Assembly: GCA_038200435.1 (NCBI GenBank)
Contig: JBBPXY010000064.1
Coordinates: 1-39,767 of the forward strand
Direction of reading: 5' to 3'
Length of the DNA: 39,767 nt
Source of the DNA: JBBPXY01 sp038200435
GTDB lineage: Bacteria; Actinomycetota; Thermoleophilia; Solirubrobacterales; Solirubrobacteraceae
In this document: positions 17,081 through 25,299 of the stretch, in pieces
How the letters are laid out: every line of letters begins with the position of its first letter
Position numbering within the stretch: position 1 is the first letter of the stretch
Position numbers and translations under genes: made by a program
The notes under the pieces: generated by a model
What the model saw: only the letters and a program-made list of their open reading frames with translations
The model's database searches: none
What the model was told of the DNA's origin: nothing

Positions 17081-19235
17081 CCCGCTCGCACCGCACCGTG
17101 AGCTCGGACTCACCGACGCGGAGTACGACCTCATCGTCGAGCGCATCGGTCGCGAGCCGAACGGCGTCGAGCTCGCGATGTTCTCGCTCATGTGGTCGGA
17201 GCACTGCTCCTACAAGCACTCCAAGAAGCTCCTGCGGCGGTTGCCGACGGAGGGGTCGCGAGTCGTCATGGGGCCGGGAGAGAACGCCGGTGCCGTCGAC
17301 GTGGGCGGCGGGTTGACGGTCGCCTTCAAGGTCGAGTCGCACAACCACCCGAGCGCGGTCGAGCCCTTCCAGGGAGCGGCCACGGGCGTCGGCGGGATCC
17401 TGCGCGACGTCTTCGCGGTGGGTGCGCGCCCGATCGCGGTGCTCGACTCGCTGCGGTTCGGCGAACCTAGTTCGGACCGGTCGCGCTACCTGTTGGAGCG
17501 GGCGGTGGCCGGCATCGGCCACTACGGCAACTCGATCGGAGTACCGACGGTCGGCGGCGAGATCTACTTCGAAGAGGCCTACGAGCAGAACTGCCTGATC
17601 AACGCGATGGCGCTGGGGCTCGCGCCGCGCGAGAAGCTCATACGCTCGGCCGCCAACGGCCCGGGCAACCTGCTGGTGCTCTTCGGTGCGCTCACGGGCC
17701 GTGACGGCATCGGCGGCGCTTCGGTGCTGGCCAGTGCCGAGCTCGGGGAGGCAGACGCGTCGAAGCGCCCGACGGTGCAGATCGGCGATCCCTTCGCGGA
17801 GAAGAAGCTCCTCGAGTGCTCGCTCGAGCTGCTCGAGCACGAGCTGCTCGTCTCCTTGCAAGACCTCGGCGCGGCCGGACTCACCTCGTCGGCCTCCGAG
17901 ATGGCCAGCAAGGGGGAGCTCGGACTCGACCTCGATGTCAGCCGCGTGCCACTGCGCGAGGCCGACATGGAGCCGTTCGAGATCATGGTCTCCGAGTCGC
18001 AGGAACGCATGCTGTGCGTCGTCGAGGAGCCGCGCGTGGGCGAGGTGCTCGCCGTGTGCTCGAGGTGGGAGACCGGCGCTTCGGTCATCGGCGAGATCAC
18101 CTCGACCGGTCGCCTGCGGGTGCTCGACGGTGACGAGGTCGTGGGCGACCTGCCGGTGACCTCGCTCGTCGACGACTGCCCGCTCTACGACCTCGAGCCG
18201 TCGCCGCCGGCCGCGCCGCTCTACCTGGCGCCCGTGCGCACGCTCGAGACCGATGACCCCGGCGAGATCCTTCTGGCCCTCCTGCGCTCCCCCAACCTGG
18301 CCAGCCGCCGTCCCGTCTTCGAGCAGTACGACTGCCTCGTGCAGTCGCGCACCGTGCGCCGCCCCGACGAGGCCGACGCGGCGGTGCTCGTACTGCCGGG
18401 CGGTGGAGCGTTGGCGGTTTCGATCGACGGCAACGGCCGCCGGGTCGCGTGCGATCCGCGACGGGGCGCCGCTGAGGCCGTGTATGAGTGCGCGGCGAAC
18501 CTGGCGTGCGTCGGGGCCGAGCCGCTCGGGCTGACCAACTGCCTCAACTTCGCCAACCCCGAGAAGCCGCACGTCGCGTGGCAGCTTGAGGAGTCGGTCG
18601 AGGGCCTGGCCGAGGCGTGTGAGGGGCTCGGCGTGCCGGTGGTGGGCGGGAATGTCTCGCTCTACAACGAGGGTCCCGAGGGGCCGATCCTGCCCACGCC
18701 GGTCGTCGGCATGGTCGGCCGGATGGACGACGCTGCTCGCGCCGGCCGGATCGGGTTCGAGCAAGAAGGCGATGTGGTGGCGCTGATCGGCGGGTTCCGT
18801 CCTTCGCTCGTCGGATCCGAGCTGGCCAAGCTGCGCGGCGAGGCCCCGCGGGGCTCTTTGCCGGAGGTCGATCTCAATGCGGTGAGGACGACTCTGGCGG
18901 CTGTGCGGACAGCGGTCGCGAGCGGCGAGATCCGCACCGCCCACGACGTCTCCGAGGGCGGCCTCGCCGTCGCACTGGCGGAGTGCTGTGCGGCCGGCGG
19001 CATCGGCGCTCGCATAGATGAGTCTCCTCTGACAGGCGACGAGCTCTTCGCCGAGGCGCCCGGCCGGGCGTTCGTCATAGCGGGCGACCGTGCGGCGGTC
19101 GAGTCCGTCGAGGGCGCTCGCGTGATCGGCGTGGTAGGCGGTGGCGCGCTCGAGATCAGCGGCGCGGACGGCCTCTCGTTGCCCGTCGCCGCGCTGGCCG
19201 AAGCGCGCGACGGCGGGCTCGCGCACCTCTTCTAG
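17058..19235 (+). CDS. purL: FGAM synthase synthetase subunit PurL (small type)
   Basis: Converts FGAR to FGAM with ATP and ammonia from PurQ. The 725-residue protein is the small PurL type that needs PurS and PurQ. Motifs: HRELGLTDAEYDLIVERIGR, MFSLMWSEHCSYKHSKKLLR, KVESHNHPSAVEPFQGAATG, GGILRDVFAVGARPIA and QDLGAAGLTSSASEMASKG. The only suitable start is TTG at 17058, inside purQ, giving a 23-bp overlap. Confidence 0.96.
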   Translation: MPSSSLSSPLAPHRELGLTDAEYDLIVERIGREPNGVELAMFSLMWSEHCSYKHSKKLLRRLPTEGSRVVMGPGENAGAVDVGGGLTVAFKVESHNHPSAVEPFQGAATGVGGILRDVFAVGARPIAVLDSLRFGEPSSDRSRYLLERAVAGIGHYGNSIGVPTVGGEIYFEEAYEQNCLINAMALGLAPREKLIRSAANGPGNLLVLFGALTGRDGIGGASVLASAELGEADASKRPTVQIGDPFAEKKLLECSLELLEHELLVSLQDLGAAGLTSSASEMASKGELGLDLDVSRVPLREADMEPFEIMVSESQERMLCVVEEPRVGEVLAVCSRWETGASVIGEITSTGRLRVLDGDEVVGDLPVTSLVDDCPLYDLEPSPPAAPLYLAPVRTLETDDPGEILLALLRSPNLASRRPVFEQYDCLVQSRTVRRPDEADAAVLVLPGGGALAVSIDGNGRRVACDPRRGAAEAVYECAANLACVGAEPLGLTNCLNFANPEKPHVAWQLEESVEGLAEACEGLGVPVVGGNVSLYNEGPEGPILPTPVVGMVGRMDDAARAGRIGFEQEGDVVALIGGFRPSLVGSELAKLRGEAPRGSLPEVDLNAVRTTLAAVRTAVASGEIRTAHDVSEGGLAVALAECCAAGGIGARIDESPLTGDELFAEAPGRAFVIAGDRAAVESVEGARVIGVVGGGALEISGADGLSLPVAALAEARDGGLAHLF

Positions 19236-19251
19236 CGACGGGTGCCACTGC

Positions 19252-19319
19252 TACCCTCGAAGCGAGTTCGGACGGCGCAGATCAGTTGGTTGCCGTCCTC
19301 GCCGGAGATCATCGTCTCC
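19252..19319 (+). promoter_or_regulatory. purF promoter-like box and two leader hairpins
   Basis: In the 89-bp gap before purF there is a TACCCT box (19252-19257). Then comes a stem of GGACGGC (19270-19276) with GCCGTCC (19292-19298) around a 15-nt loop, then a second hairpin GGAGA (19304-19308) with TCTCC (19315-19319). The start codon follows 5 bp later. Most neighbouring genes have no leader at all, so purF may be separately controlled. No known purine or PRPP riboswitch core is visible. Confidence 0.35.
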
Positions 19320-19324
19320 CCCTC

Positions 19325-20761
19325 ATGAGCAACGCCTCAGACCACCGCGATGGACCGCGCGACGAGTGCGGAGTCTTCGGCATCTACGGGCCGGAGCACG
19401 ACGTCTCGCGCCTGACGTACTTCGGCCTGTTCGCGCTCCAGCACCGCGGTCAGGAATCGGCCGGCATCGCCACGGCCGAGCGCGGCGGCAACATCATGAC
19501 CCTGCGCGATCTCGGACTCGTCTCGCAGGTCTTCGATGAGCAGAAGCTGCGCTCGCTCTTCGGCGACATGGCCCTCGGCCACGTGCGCTACTCCACGACG
19601 GGATCGTCGGCGTGGGAGAACGCTCAGCCCGTCTACCGTGCCGACAAGCGCGAGGTGGCGCTCGCCCACAACGGCAATCTGATCAACGCGGTCGAGCTCT
19701 ACACCGAGCTGCGCGAGCAGGGCGTCACGTTCCGCTCGACCTCCGATTCCGAGATCATCGCCGCCCTCCTCTCCACCCACGAGGCGGATCGCATCGAAGA
19801 TGCCGTCGCTGACGTGATGCCGCGCCTGCAGGGCGCGTTCTCCACGGTGGTGATGACGCGCGATTCGATCGTCGCCTTCCGCGACCCCGCGGGGCTTCGG
19901 CCACTCACGCTCGGCGCGCTCGGCGACCGCTTCTGCGTGGCGAGCGAGACCTGCGCGCTCGACATCATCGGTGCGCGCCATCTGCGCGACGTCCAGCCCG
20001 GCGAGGTCGTGACCCTCGACGAGCGCGGCCTGGGGTCGCGCATCGCCGTCGAGAGCGATCGCAAGGCTTTCTGCGTCTTCGAGCACATCTACTTCGCGCG
20101 GCCGGACTCGCGCATGGAGGGGCAGGTGCTCCAGGTCTCACGCGGGCGCATGGGCGAGGAGCTCTGGCATGAGGCGCCGGTCGAGGCCGACCTGGTCATC
20201 GCCATCCCCGACTCGGGCAACGCGGCCGCGCGTGGTCTGGCCCGGGCCAGCGGCCTTCCGCAGGACGACGGGTTCGTCAAGAACCGCTACGTCGCGCGCA
20301 CGTTCATCCAGCCGGGGCAGGAGCTGCGCAAGCATGGCCTGAGGATGAAGTTCAACCCGCTGCCCGAGGTGGTGGGTGGCCAGCGCCTGGTGGTCGTCGA
20401 CGACTCGATCGTGCGCGGCAACACCACCCGGCAGATCGTGAAGATGCTGCGCGACGCGGGTGCGGCCGAGGTGCACCTGCGCATCTCCGCACCGCCGATC
20501 AAGCACCCGTGCCACTACGGCGTCGACATGTCCACGCGCGAGGAGATGATCGCGCACGGCCGCACGGTCGAGCAGGTCGCCGCCGAGCTCGGGTGCGACT
20601 CGCTCCACTACCTCTCACTGGGCGGGGTCTACCGGGCGATCGGCGGCACGCGCGAGACGCACTGCGACGCCTGCTTCAGCGGCGAGTACCCGCTCGAGCG
20701 CACGGACGACGCGAACGGCAAGTTCGCGTTCGAGCACGAGCTGCCGCTCGTGCGGGCCTGA
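19325..20761 (+). CDS. purF: Amidophosphoribosyltransferase
   Basis: First committed step of purine synthesis: PRPP plus glutamine to phosphoribosylamine. The 478-residue protein has a short propeptide (MSNASDHRDGPRDE) before the N-terminal nucleophile Cys15 (CGVFGIYG). The glutaminase domain has LFALQHRGQESAG and the PRPP domain has RLVVVDDSIVRGNTTRQIV. Cysteines in AFCVFEHIYFARPDS, KHPCHYGVDM and HCDACFSGEYPL suggest the B. subtilis-type 4Fe-4S enzyme with a processed propeptide. The ATG at 19325 fits the propeptide; a TTG further upstream is less likely. purM, often the next gene, is absent here. Confidence 0.96.
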   Translation: MSNASDHRDGPRDECGVFGIYGPEHDVSRLTYFGLFALQHRGQESAGIATAERGGNIMTLRDLGLVSQVFDEQKLRSLFGDMALGHVRYSTTGSSAWENAQPVYRADKREVALAHNGNLINAVELYTELREQGVTFRSTSDSEIIAALLSTHEADRIEDAVADVMPRLQGAFSTVVMTRDSIVAFRDPAGLRPLTLGALGDRFCVASETCALDIIGARHLRDVQPGEVVTLDERGLGSRIAVESDRKAFCVFEHIYFARPDSRMEGQVLQVSRGRMGEELWHEAPVEADLVIAIPDSGNAAARGLARASGLPQDDGFVKNRYVARTFIQPGQELRKHGLRMKFNPLPEVVGGQRLVVVDDSIVRGNTTRQIVKMLRDAGAAEVHLRISAPPIKHPCHYGVDMSTREEMIAHGRTVEQVAAELGCDSLHYLSLGGVYRAIGGTRETHCDACFSGEYPLERTDDANGKFAFEHELPLVRA

Positions 20762-20859
20762 CGTACAGAGGCCTTTAACGCTCTTTCCGCGCTGGGTAGT
20801 GCCGACTCTGCACAGGGCCGCCCGTACCGGCCGGAACCGCCGCTAACGTCAGCTCGCCT

Positions 20860-22647
20860 ATGGAAGCGCGCGCGGCACTACGTGATCACTTCGGCCACCC
20901 GGACTTCCGGCGCGGGCAGGCCGAAGCGGTCGATGCCGCCCTCGAGGGCCGCGACGCGCTCGTCGTGATGCCCACCGGTTCGGGCAAGTCGCTCTGCTAC
21001 CAGCTGCCCGCGCTCATGCGCAGCGACCTCACGCTGGTCGTCTCGCCGCTCGTCTCCCTCATGCAGGATCAGGTCGAGTCGCTCGAGGCGATCGCGCCGG
21101 GCCAGGTCGCGCTCGTCAACGCGCAGCGCTCGGCGGTGGAGAACCGCGACGTGCTCGCCCGCGCCGTCTCCGGCAATCTGCGCCTGCTCTACGTGGCGCC
21201 CGAGCGCTTCGCCTCGCCCGGGTTCGTCAGCGAGCTCGCACGGGCGAGCATAGGACTGTTCGTGGTCGACGAGGCCCACTGCGTATCCCAGTGGGGTCAC
21301 GACTTCCGGCCCGACTACTTCCGGCTGGCCGATGCCGCGCGCTACCTGGAGTCCCGGGCGATCATGGCGCTCACCGCGACCGCGACACCGCAGGTCGCCG
21401 ACGACGTCGTCAAGCGCCTGCGGCTGGCCCAGCCGGTAAGGGTGGCGACCGGGTTCGATCGGCCCAACCTCTCCTTCGCGGTCGTCCCGTGCACCGGCAA
21501 GACCGACAAGCACCGCCGGATCGCGAGCGCGCTGAAGCCGGCGGAGGCGCGCCCGGCCATCGTCTACGCGGGTACCCGCGCGGGGTGCGAGACGCTCGCG
21601 CGCGACCTCGAGTCAGAGCTCGGTGAGCCGGTCGAGGCCTACCACGCAGGGCTCGCTCGCGACTCGCGCGCCGAGGCGCAGCGCCGGTTCATGACCGGCG
21701 AGACATCGGTGGTCGTCGCGACGAACGCCTTTGGCATGGGCGTCGACAAGGCCGACGTGCGCACGGTCTGCCACGAGACGGTTCCGGCCTCGGTCGAAGC
21801 CTTCTACCAGGAGGCGGGACGCGCAGGCCGCGACGGCGCCCCGGCCAAGTGCCTGCTCTTTGCCGAGCAGCGCGACAAGGGTCTGCACGTGTTCTTCATC
21901 CAGCGCTCGGCCATCGACGAGGCGGGATTCGCGAAGGTCGCCCAGCGGCTGATGGGTCGCGCCGAAGACGGGCGCTACGACCTGAGCCTCGCCGAGCTCG
22001 GGCCTGCCGCGGGTGGCGGCGAGGAGAACGCGCGGGCGATCGTCGGGCATCTCGCGCGGGCTGGGGTGGTGCGTCCGGCTCCCTCGGCTCCCGATCGTGC
22101 TGTCGGGCGTGTCGTCGGCGAGTGGAACGCGCAGGCGCTCGCGGCCTGCCGCGCCTCGGCGGGAGAGGGCGAGCGCATCCGCTGGAGGCAATACCGGGCG
22201 GTTTGGTCGTTCGTGGAGGGCCGGACCTGCCGCCGGCGCTCGATCCTCAAGCACTTCGGCGACCCAGCCGAGCCCTCGCCGTTGCCGGGTGTCCCCTGCT
22301 GCGACGTGTGTGATCCGTCGCTCGTGCCGGCGGCGCCCGTCGTGTCCGGCGCCGAGCGCGGACGTCCTCGCGCGGCGGGCCCCCCAGGCGCGGTGGGCGA
22401 TCTCGACGAGGCCATACGTGAGGTGGTGGAGGCGGCGTCGCCATCGGTCGGACGCACGCGAGCGGTTGAGATCCTGCGTGGCGGGCGCTCCAAGGTCGTC
22501 AAAGAGCACTCCTATGACGGCCTTCGCCCTTATGGCACGTTCGCTCATCTCTCCGGCAACGAGGTGCTCGCGCGCGTCGACGCGCTGATCGACTCGGGGA
22601 CGCTGCGCTCTACCGGCGGCCGGTTCCCGAAGCTCCAGGCGGCGTAG
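20860..22647 (+). CDS. recQ: RecQ-family ATP-dependent DNA helicase
   Basis: 3'-5' superfamily 2 helicase in DNA repair. The 595-residue protein has FRRGQAEAVDAAL, Walker A MPTGSGKSLCYQLPA (GSGKS at 40-44), DEAH at 137-140 (VVDEAHCVSQWGHDFRPDY), LTATATPQV, TNAFGMGVDKADVR and QEAGRAGRDG. Then come the RecQ zinc-binding region (CRRRSILKHFGDP...CCDVC) and a C-terminal RQC/HRDC-like tail. A TAACGT box ends 10 bp before the ATG. The stop is 2 bp before purN, so the helicase shares a transcript with purine genes. Confidence 0.93.
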   Translation: MEARAALRDHFGHPDFRRGQAEAVDAALEGRDALVVMPTGSGKSLCYQLPALMRSDLTLVVSPLVSLMQDQVESLEAIAPGQVALVNAQRSAVENRDVLARAVSGNLRLLYVAPERFASPGFVSELARASIGLFVVDEAHCVSQWGHDFRPDYFRLADAARYLESRAIMALTATATPQVADDVVKRLRLAQPVRVATGFDRPNLSFAVVPCTGKTDKHRRIASALKPAEARPAIVYAGTRAGCETLARDLESELGEPVEAYHAGLARDSRAEAQRRFMTGETSVVVATNAFGMGVDKADVRTVCHETVPASVEAFYQEAGRAGRDGAPAKCLLFAEQRDKGLHVFFIQRSAIDEAGFAKVAQRLMGRAEDGRYDLSLAELGPAAGGGEENARAIVGHLARAGVVRPAPSAPDRAVGRVVGEWNAQALAACRASAGEGERIRWRQYRAVWSFVEGRTCRRRSILKHFGDPAEPSPLPGVPCCDVCDPSLVPAAPVVSGAERGRPRAAGPPGAVGDLDEAIREVVEAASPSVGRTRAVEILRGGRSKVVKEHSYDGLRPYGTFAHLSGNEVLARVDALIDSGTLRSTGGRFPKLQAA

Positions 22648-22649
22648 CC

Positions 22650-23264
22650 GTGGCCTACCGCGTCGCCGTGCTCGCCTCGGGCGCGGGCACCAACCTGCAG
22701 GCGCTGCTGGACACTGTGCACGGGCGCGACGGGGTGGAGATCGTCGCCGTCGCGTCGACCCGCGAAGACGCGAAGGCCCTCGACCGCGCGCGCGCGGCGG
22801 ACGTTGAGGCTGCAGTCTTCCCGGCCGATGCGCATGCCGATCGGCCCGCGCGTGACGCCGGGATAGCCGCATGGCTGACTGCGCGGCAGGTCGACCTCGT
22901 AGTGCTGGCGGGCTATATGGAGCTGCTCGATCCCGCTTTCCTGCAGGCCTTCGAGCAGCGCGTGATCAACGTGCACCCGGCGCTGCTCCCCGCCTTCCCC
23001 GGGCTCGCGGCCGTTGAGCAGGCGCTGGCCTACGGGGTCAAGGTCTTCGGGGTGACGGTGCACTTCGTCGACGCCGGAATCGATACGGGAGCGATCATCC
23101 TCCAGGGGACCCTCGAGCTGCCGCAGGCCCGCACGCCGGACGAAGTGCTCCCACGTCTCCAAGCCCTTGAGCACGAGCTGCTGCCGCGCGCGGTCCGGCT
23201 GCTGGCCGCCGGGCGCGTGCACCCCGATTCCGAGCACCCGCGCCGGGTGCTCGTCGACGAATGA
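22650..23264 (+). CDS. purN: Phosphoribosylglycinamide formyltransferase
   Basis: Transfers a formyl group from 10-formyl-THF to GAR. The 204-residue protein shows the N-terminal VAVLASGAGTNLQALLD, the catalytic INVHPALLPAFPG with N107 and H109, and VHFVDAGIDTGAIILQ containing the catalytic D145. It starts with GTG 2 bp after recQ; the TGA overlaps the purH ATG (ATGA). Confidence 0.95.
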   Translation: MAYRVAVLASGAGTNLQALLDTVHGRDGVEIVAVASTREDAKALDRARAADVEAAVFPADAHADRPARDAGIAAWLTARQVDLVVLAGYMELLDPAFLQAFEQRVINVHPALLPAFPGLAAVEQALAYGVKVFGVTVHFVDAGIDTGAIILQGTLELPQARTPDEVLPRLQALEHELLPRAVRLLAAGRVHPDSEHPRRVLVDE

Positions 23265-24877
23265 CCCACGCCGCGCAGTCGCCTATCCTCGCGGGCGTGG
23301 GAGACGCCAAGCTCACCGGTCCGGGCGAGGTGCAGGTGCGACGCGCACTGCTCTCGGTATCCGACAAGACCGGCATCGAGGACTTCGCGCGCGGGCTCGT
23401 CGAGCTCGGGGTCGAGATCGTCTCCACGGGCGGCACAGCCCGGGCGCTCGAATCGGCGGGTGTTCCTCTGCGCGCGATCCAAGACTTCACGGGCTCCCCC
23501 GAGATCCTCGACGGGCGGGTCAAGACACTCCACCCGAAGATCTACGCTGCGCTCCTCGCCGTGCGCGACGACCCCGATCACGTCGAGGTGATCGAGCAGC
23601 AGGGCATCGAGTGGGTCGACCTCGTGTGCGTGAACCTCTACCCGTTCGAGAGGACGGCCGGCCGCCGCGGGGCGTCGGAAGAGGAGATCATCGAGAACAT
23701 CGACATCGGCGGGCCGACGATGATCCGCGCAGCGGCCAAGAACAACCCGTTCGCCGTTCCGGTGGTCGGCCCCGAGAGCTACGACGCGATTCTCGCCGAA
23801 CTGCGCGAGTCCGACGGGCGGTTGTCGCTGGGGACCCGCGAGAGCCTTGCTGCCGAGGCCTTTGCCTACACGGCCCGCTACGACACCGCCATCGCGCGGT
23901 GGTTCGCCGAGCGCCAGGACGACTTCCCCCCGATCTTACTGCGCGCCTTCGAGAAGGTGGTCGATCTCTCCTACGGCGAGAACCCGCACCAGCGCGCGGC
24001 CTACTACGCGCAGATCGGCGCGCGCATGCACGTGCTCTCGATGGTGCGCCAGGTGCAGGGCAAGCAGCTGTCGTTCAACAACCTCCTCGACCTCGACTCG
24101 GCGCGCCTGATGGTCCGCGAGTTCCGTGTGCCGGCCTGCATCATCATCAAGCACAACAACCCGTGCGGAAGCGCCGTGGGCGAGAGCGCCCTCGAGGCCT
24201 ACCGACGCGCCTTCGCGGGGGATCCGCAGAGCGCCTTCGGGGGCGTCATCTGCGTGAATCGCTCGGTCGACGAGGACCTGGCGCGGGCGCTGCTCGACCA
24301 GTTCGCCGAGGTGATCTTCGCGCCCTCCTACACCGAGGAGGCGCTGGCGGCACTCGAGTCCAAGCCCAACCTGCGGGTGCTCGAGGACAACGAGCGCCGC
24401 ACGATGAACCTCGCCGAGCGCGAGTTGAAGCAGGTCGTCGGCGGGCTGCTCGTGCAGGATCGCGACATCGACCTCGAGGACCGCGGGGAGATGCAGGTGG
24501 TCACCGAGCGCCGCCCGACCGACGCGGAGTGGAGCGAGATGCTCTTCGCCTGGAAAGTGTGCAAGCACGTGCGGTCCAACGCGATCGTGATCGCGAAGGA
24601 TCTCGCGACGGTCGGGATCGGGGCCGGCCAGATGAGCCGCGTCGACTCGGTGCGGCTGGCGATCGACAAGGCCGGCGACCAGGATCGCCTTCAGGGTGCG
24701 GCCCTTGCGTCCGACGCGTTCTTCCCCTTTGCCGACGGGCCCCAGGTGGCGATCGACGCGGGCGTCACCGCGATCATCCAGCCGGGCGGATCGGTGCGCG
24801 ACCCCGACGTGGTCGAGGCGGCCGACCAGGCGGGCATCGCGATGGTCTTTACGAGCCGCCGCCACTTCCGCCACTGA
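23261..24877 (+). CDS. purH: Bifunctional AICAR transformylase / IMP cyclohydrolase
   Basis: Last two steps to IMP. The 538-residue protein has the N-terminal cyclohydrolase (MGS-like) domain from about residue 28 (RALLSVSDKTGIEDFARGLV; STGGTARALESAGVPLR; ILDGRVKTLHPKIYAALLA) and the C-terminal transformylase domain (ENPHQRAAYY; CIIIKHNNPCGSAVGE; SDAFFPFADG; AIIQPGGSVRDPDVVEAAD). The start overlaps the purN stop (ATGA). A GTG further in would give a shorter N-terminus closer to the family average; about 26 extra residues precede the domain. Confidence 0.96.
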   Translation: MTHAAQSPILAGVGDAKLTGPGEVQVRRALLSVSDKTGIEDFARGLVELGVEIVSTGGTARALESAGVPLRAIQDFTGSPEILDGRVKTLHPKIYAALLAVRDDPDHVEVIEQQGIEWVDLVCVNLYPFERTAGRRGASEEEIIENIDIGGPTMIRAAAKNNPFAVPVVGPESYDAILAELRESDGRLSLGTRESLAAEAFAYTARYDTAIARWFAERQDDFPPILLRAFEKVVDLSYGENPHQRAAYYAQIGARMHVLSMVRQVQGKQLSFNNLLDLDSARLMVREFRVPACIIIKHNNPCGSAVGESALEAYRRAFAGDPQSAFGGVICVNRSVDEDLARALLDQFAEVIFAPSYTEEALAALESKPNLRVLEDNERRTMNLAERELKQVVGGLLVQDRDIDLEDRGEMQVVTERRPTDAEWSEMLFAWKVCKHVRSNAIVIAKDLATVGIGAGQMSRVDSVRLAIDKAGDQDRLQGAALASDAFFPFADGPQVAIDAGVTAIIQPGGSVRDPDVVEAADQAGIAMVFTSRRHFRH

Positions 24878-24888
24878 GCCTCGCGGGC

Positions 24889-25299
24889 TTGATCCAGCGC
24901 CGGTCCTCCGGCGGTCCGTTCGAGGAGCGGATCGGCTACAGCCGGGTGGTCCGGGCCGGGGAGCTCGTCTTCGTGTCGGGCTGCTCGGCGATCGCTGAGG
25001 AGGGCTACGTGATCGGAGGCGCGTCGGCCTACGACCAGGCGATGGAGGCTCTGCGTCGCGTCGGCGAAGCGCTGGAGACGGTCGGCGCGACGACGGCGGA
25101 TGTAGTCCAGACGCGGCTCTACCTCAGTGACGTGTCGCGCTGGGAAGAGGTCGGTCGTGCGCACCGCGAGGTGTTCGGCGAGATACGGCCGGCGGCGACG
25201 CTCGTCGAGGTCTCGGCCCTGATCGACCCACGCATGCTTGTGGAGATCGAGGCGGTCGCCGTGTCAGCTCAGGCCGCGGAGCCCGCGGGCTCCGCCTGA
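24889..25299 (+). CDS. RidA/YjgF-family protein
   Basis: A 136-residue protein of the Rid superfamily (RidA hydrolyses reactive enamines/imines; other subfamilies vary). It shows IGYSRVVRAGELVFVSGCSA, TTADVVQTRLYLSDVSRWEE and REVFGEIRPAATLVEVSALI, including the conserved Arg in EIRPAATLVEV. The TTG start at 24889, 11 bp after purH, gives the usual subfamily N-terminus (IQRRSSGGPFEER). The 3' end overlaps the convergent DUF2156 gene by 31 bp. Co-transcription with purH is likely. Confidence 0.85.
   Translation: MIQRRSSGGPFEERIGYSRVVRAGELVFVSGCSAIAEEGYVIGGASAYDQAMEALRRVGEALETVGATTADVVQTRLYLSDVSRWEEVGRAHREVFGEIRPAATLVEVSALIDPRMLVEIEAVAVSAQAAEPAGSA

Noticed and set aside
24874..24891. CTG (CTGA overlap with the purH stop) as start of the RidA-like gene
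   Set aside because: In frame, but the TTG 15 bp further gives the usual family N-terminus, so no rare start is needed.
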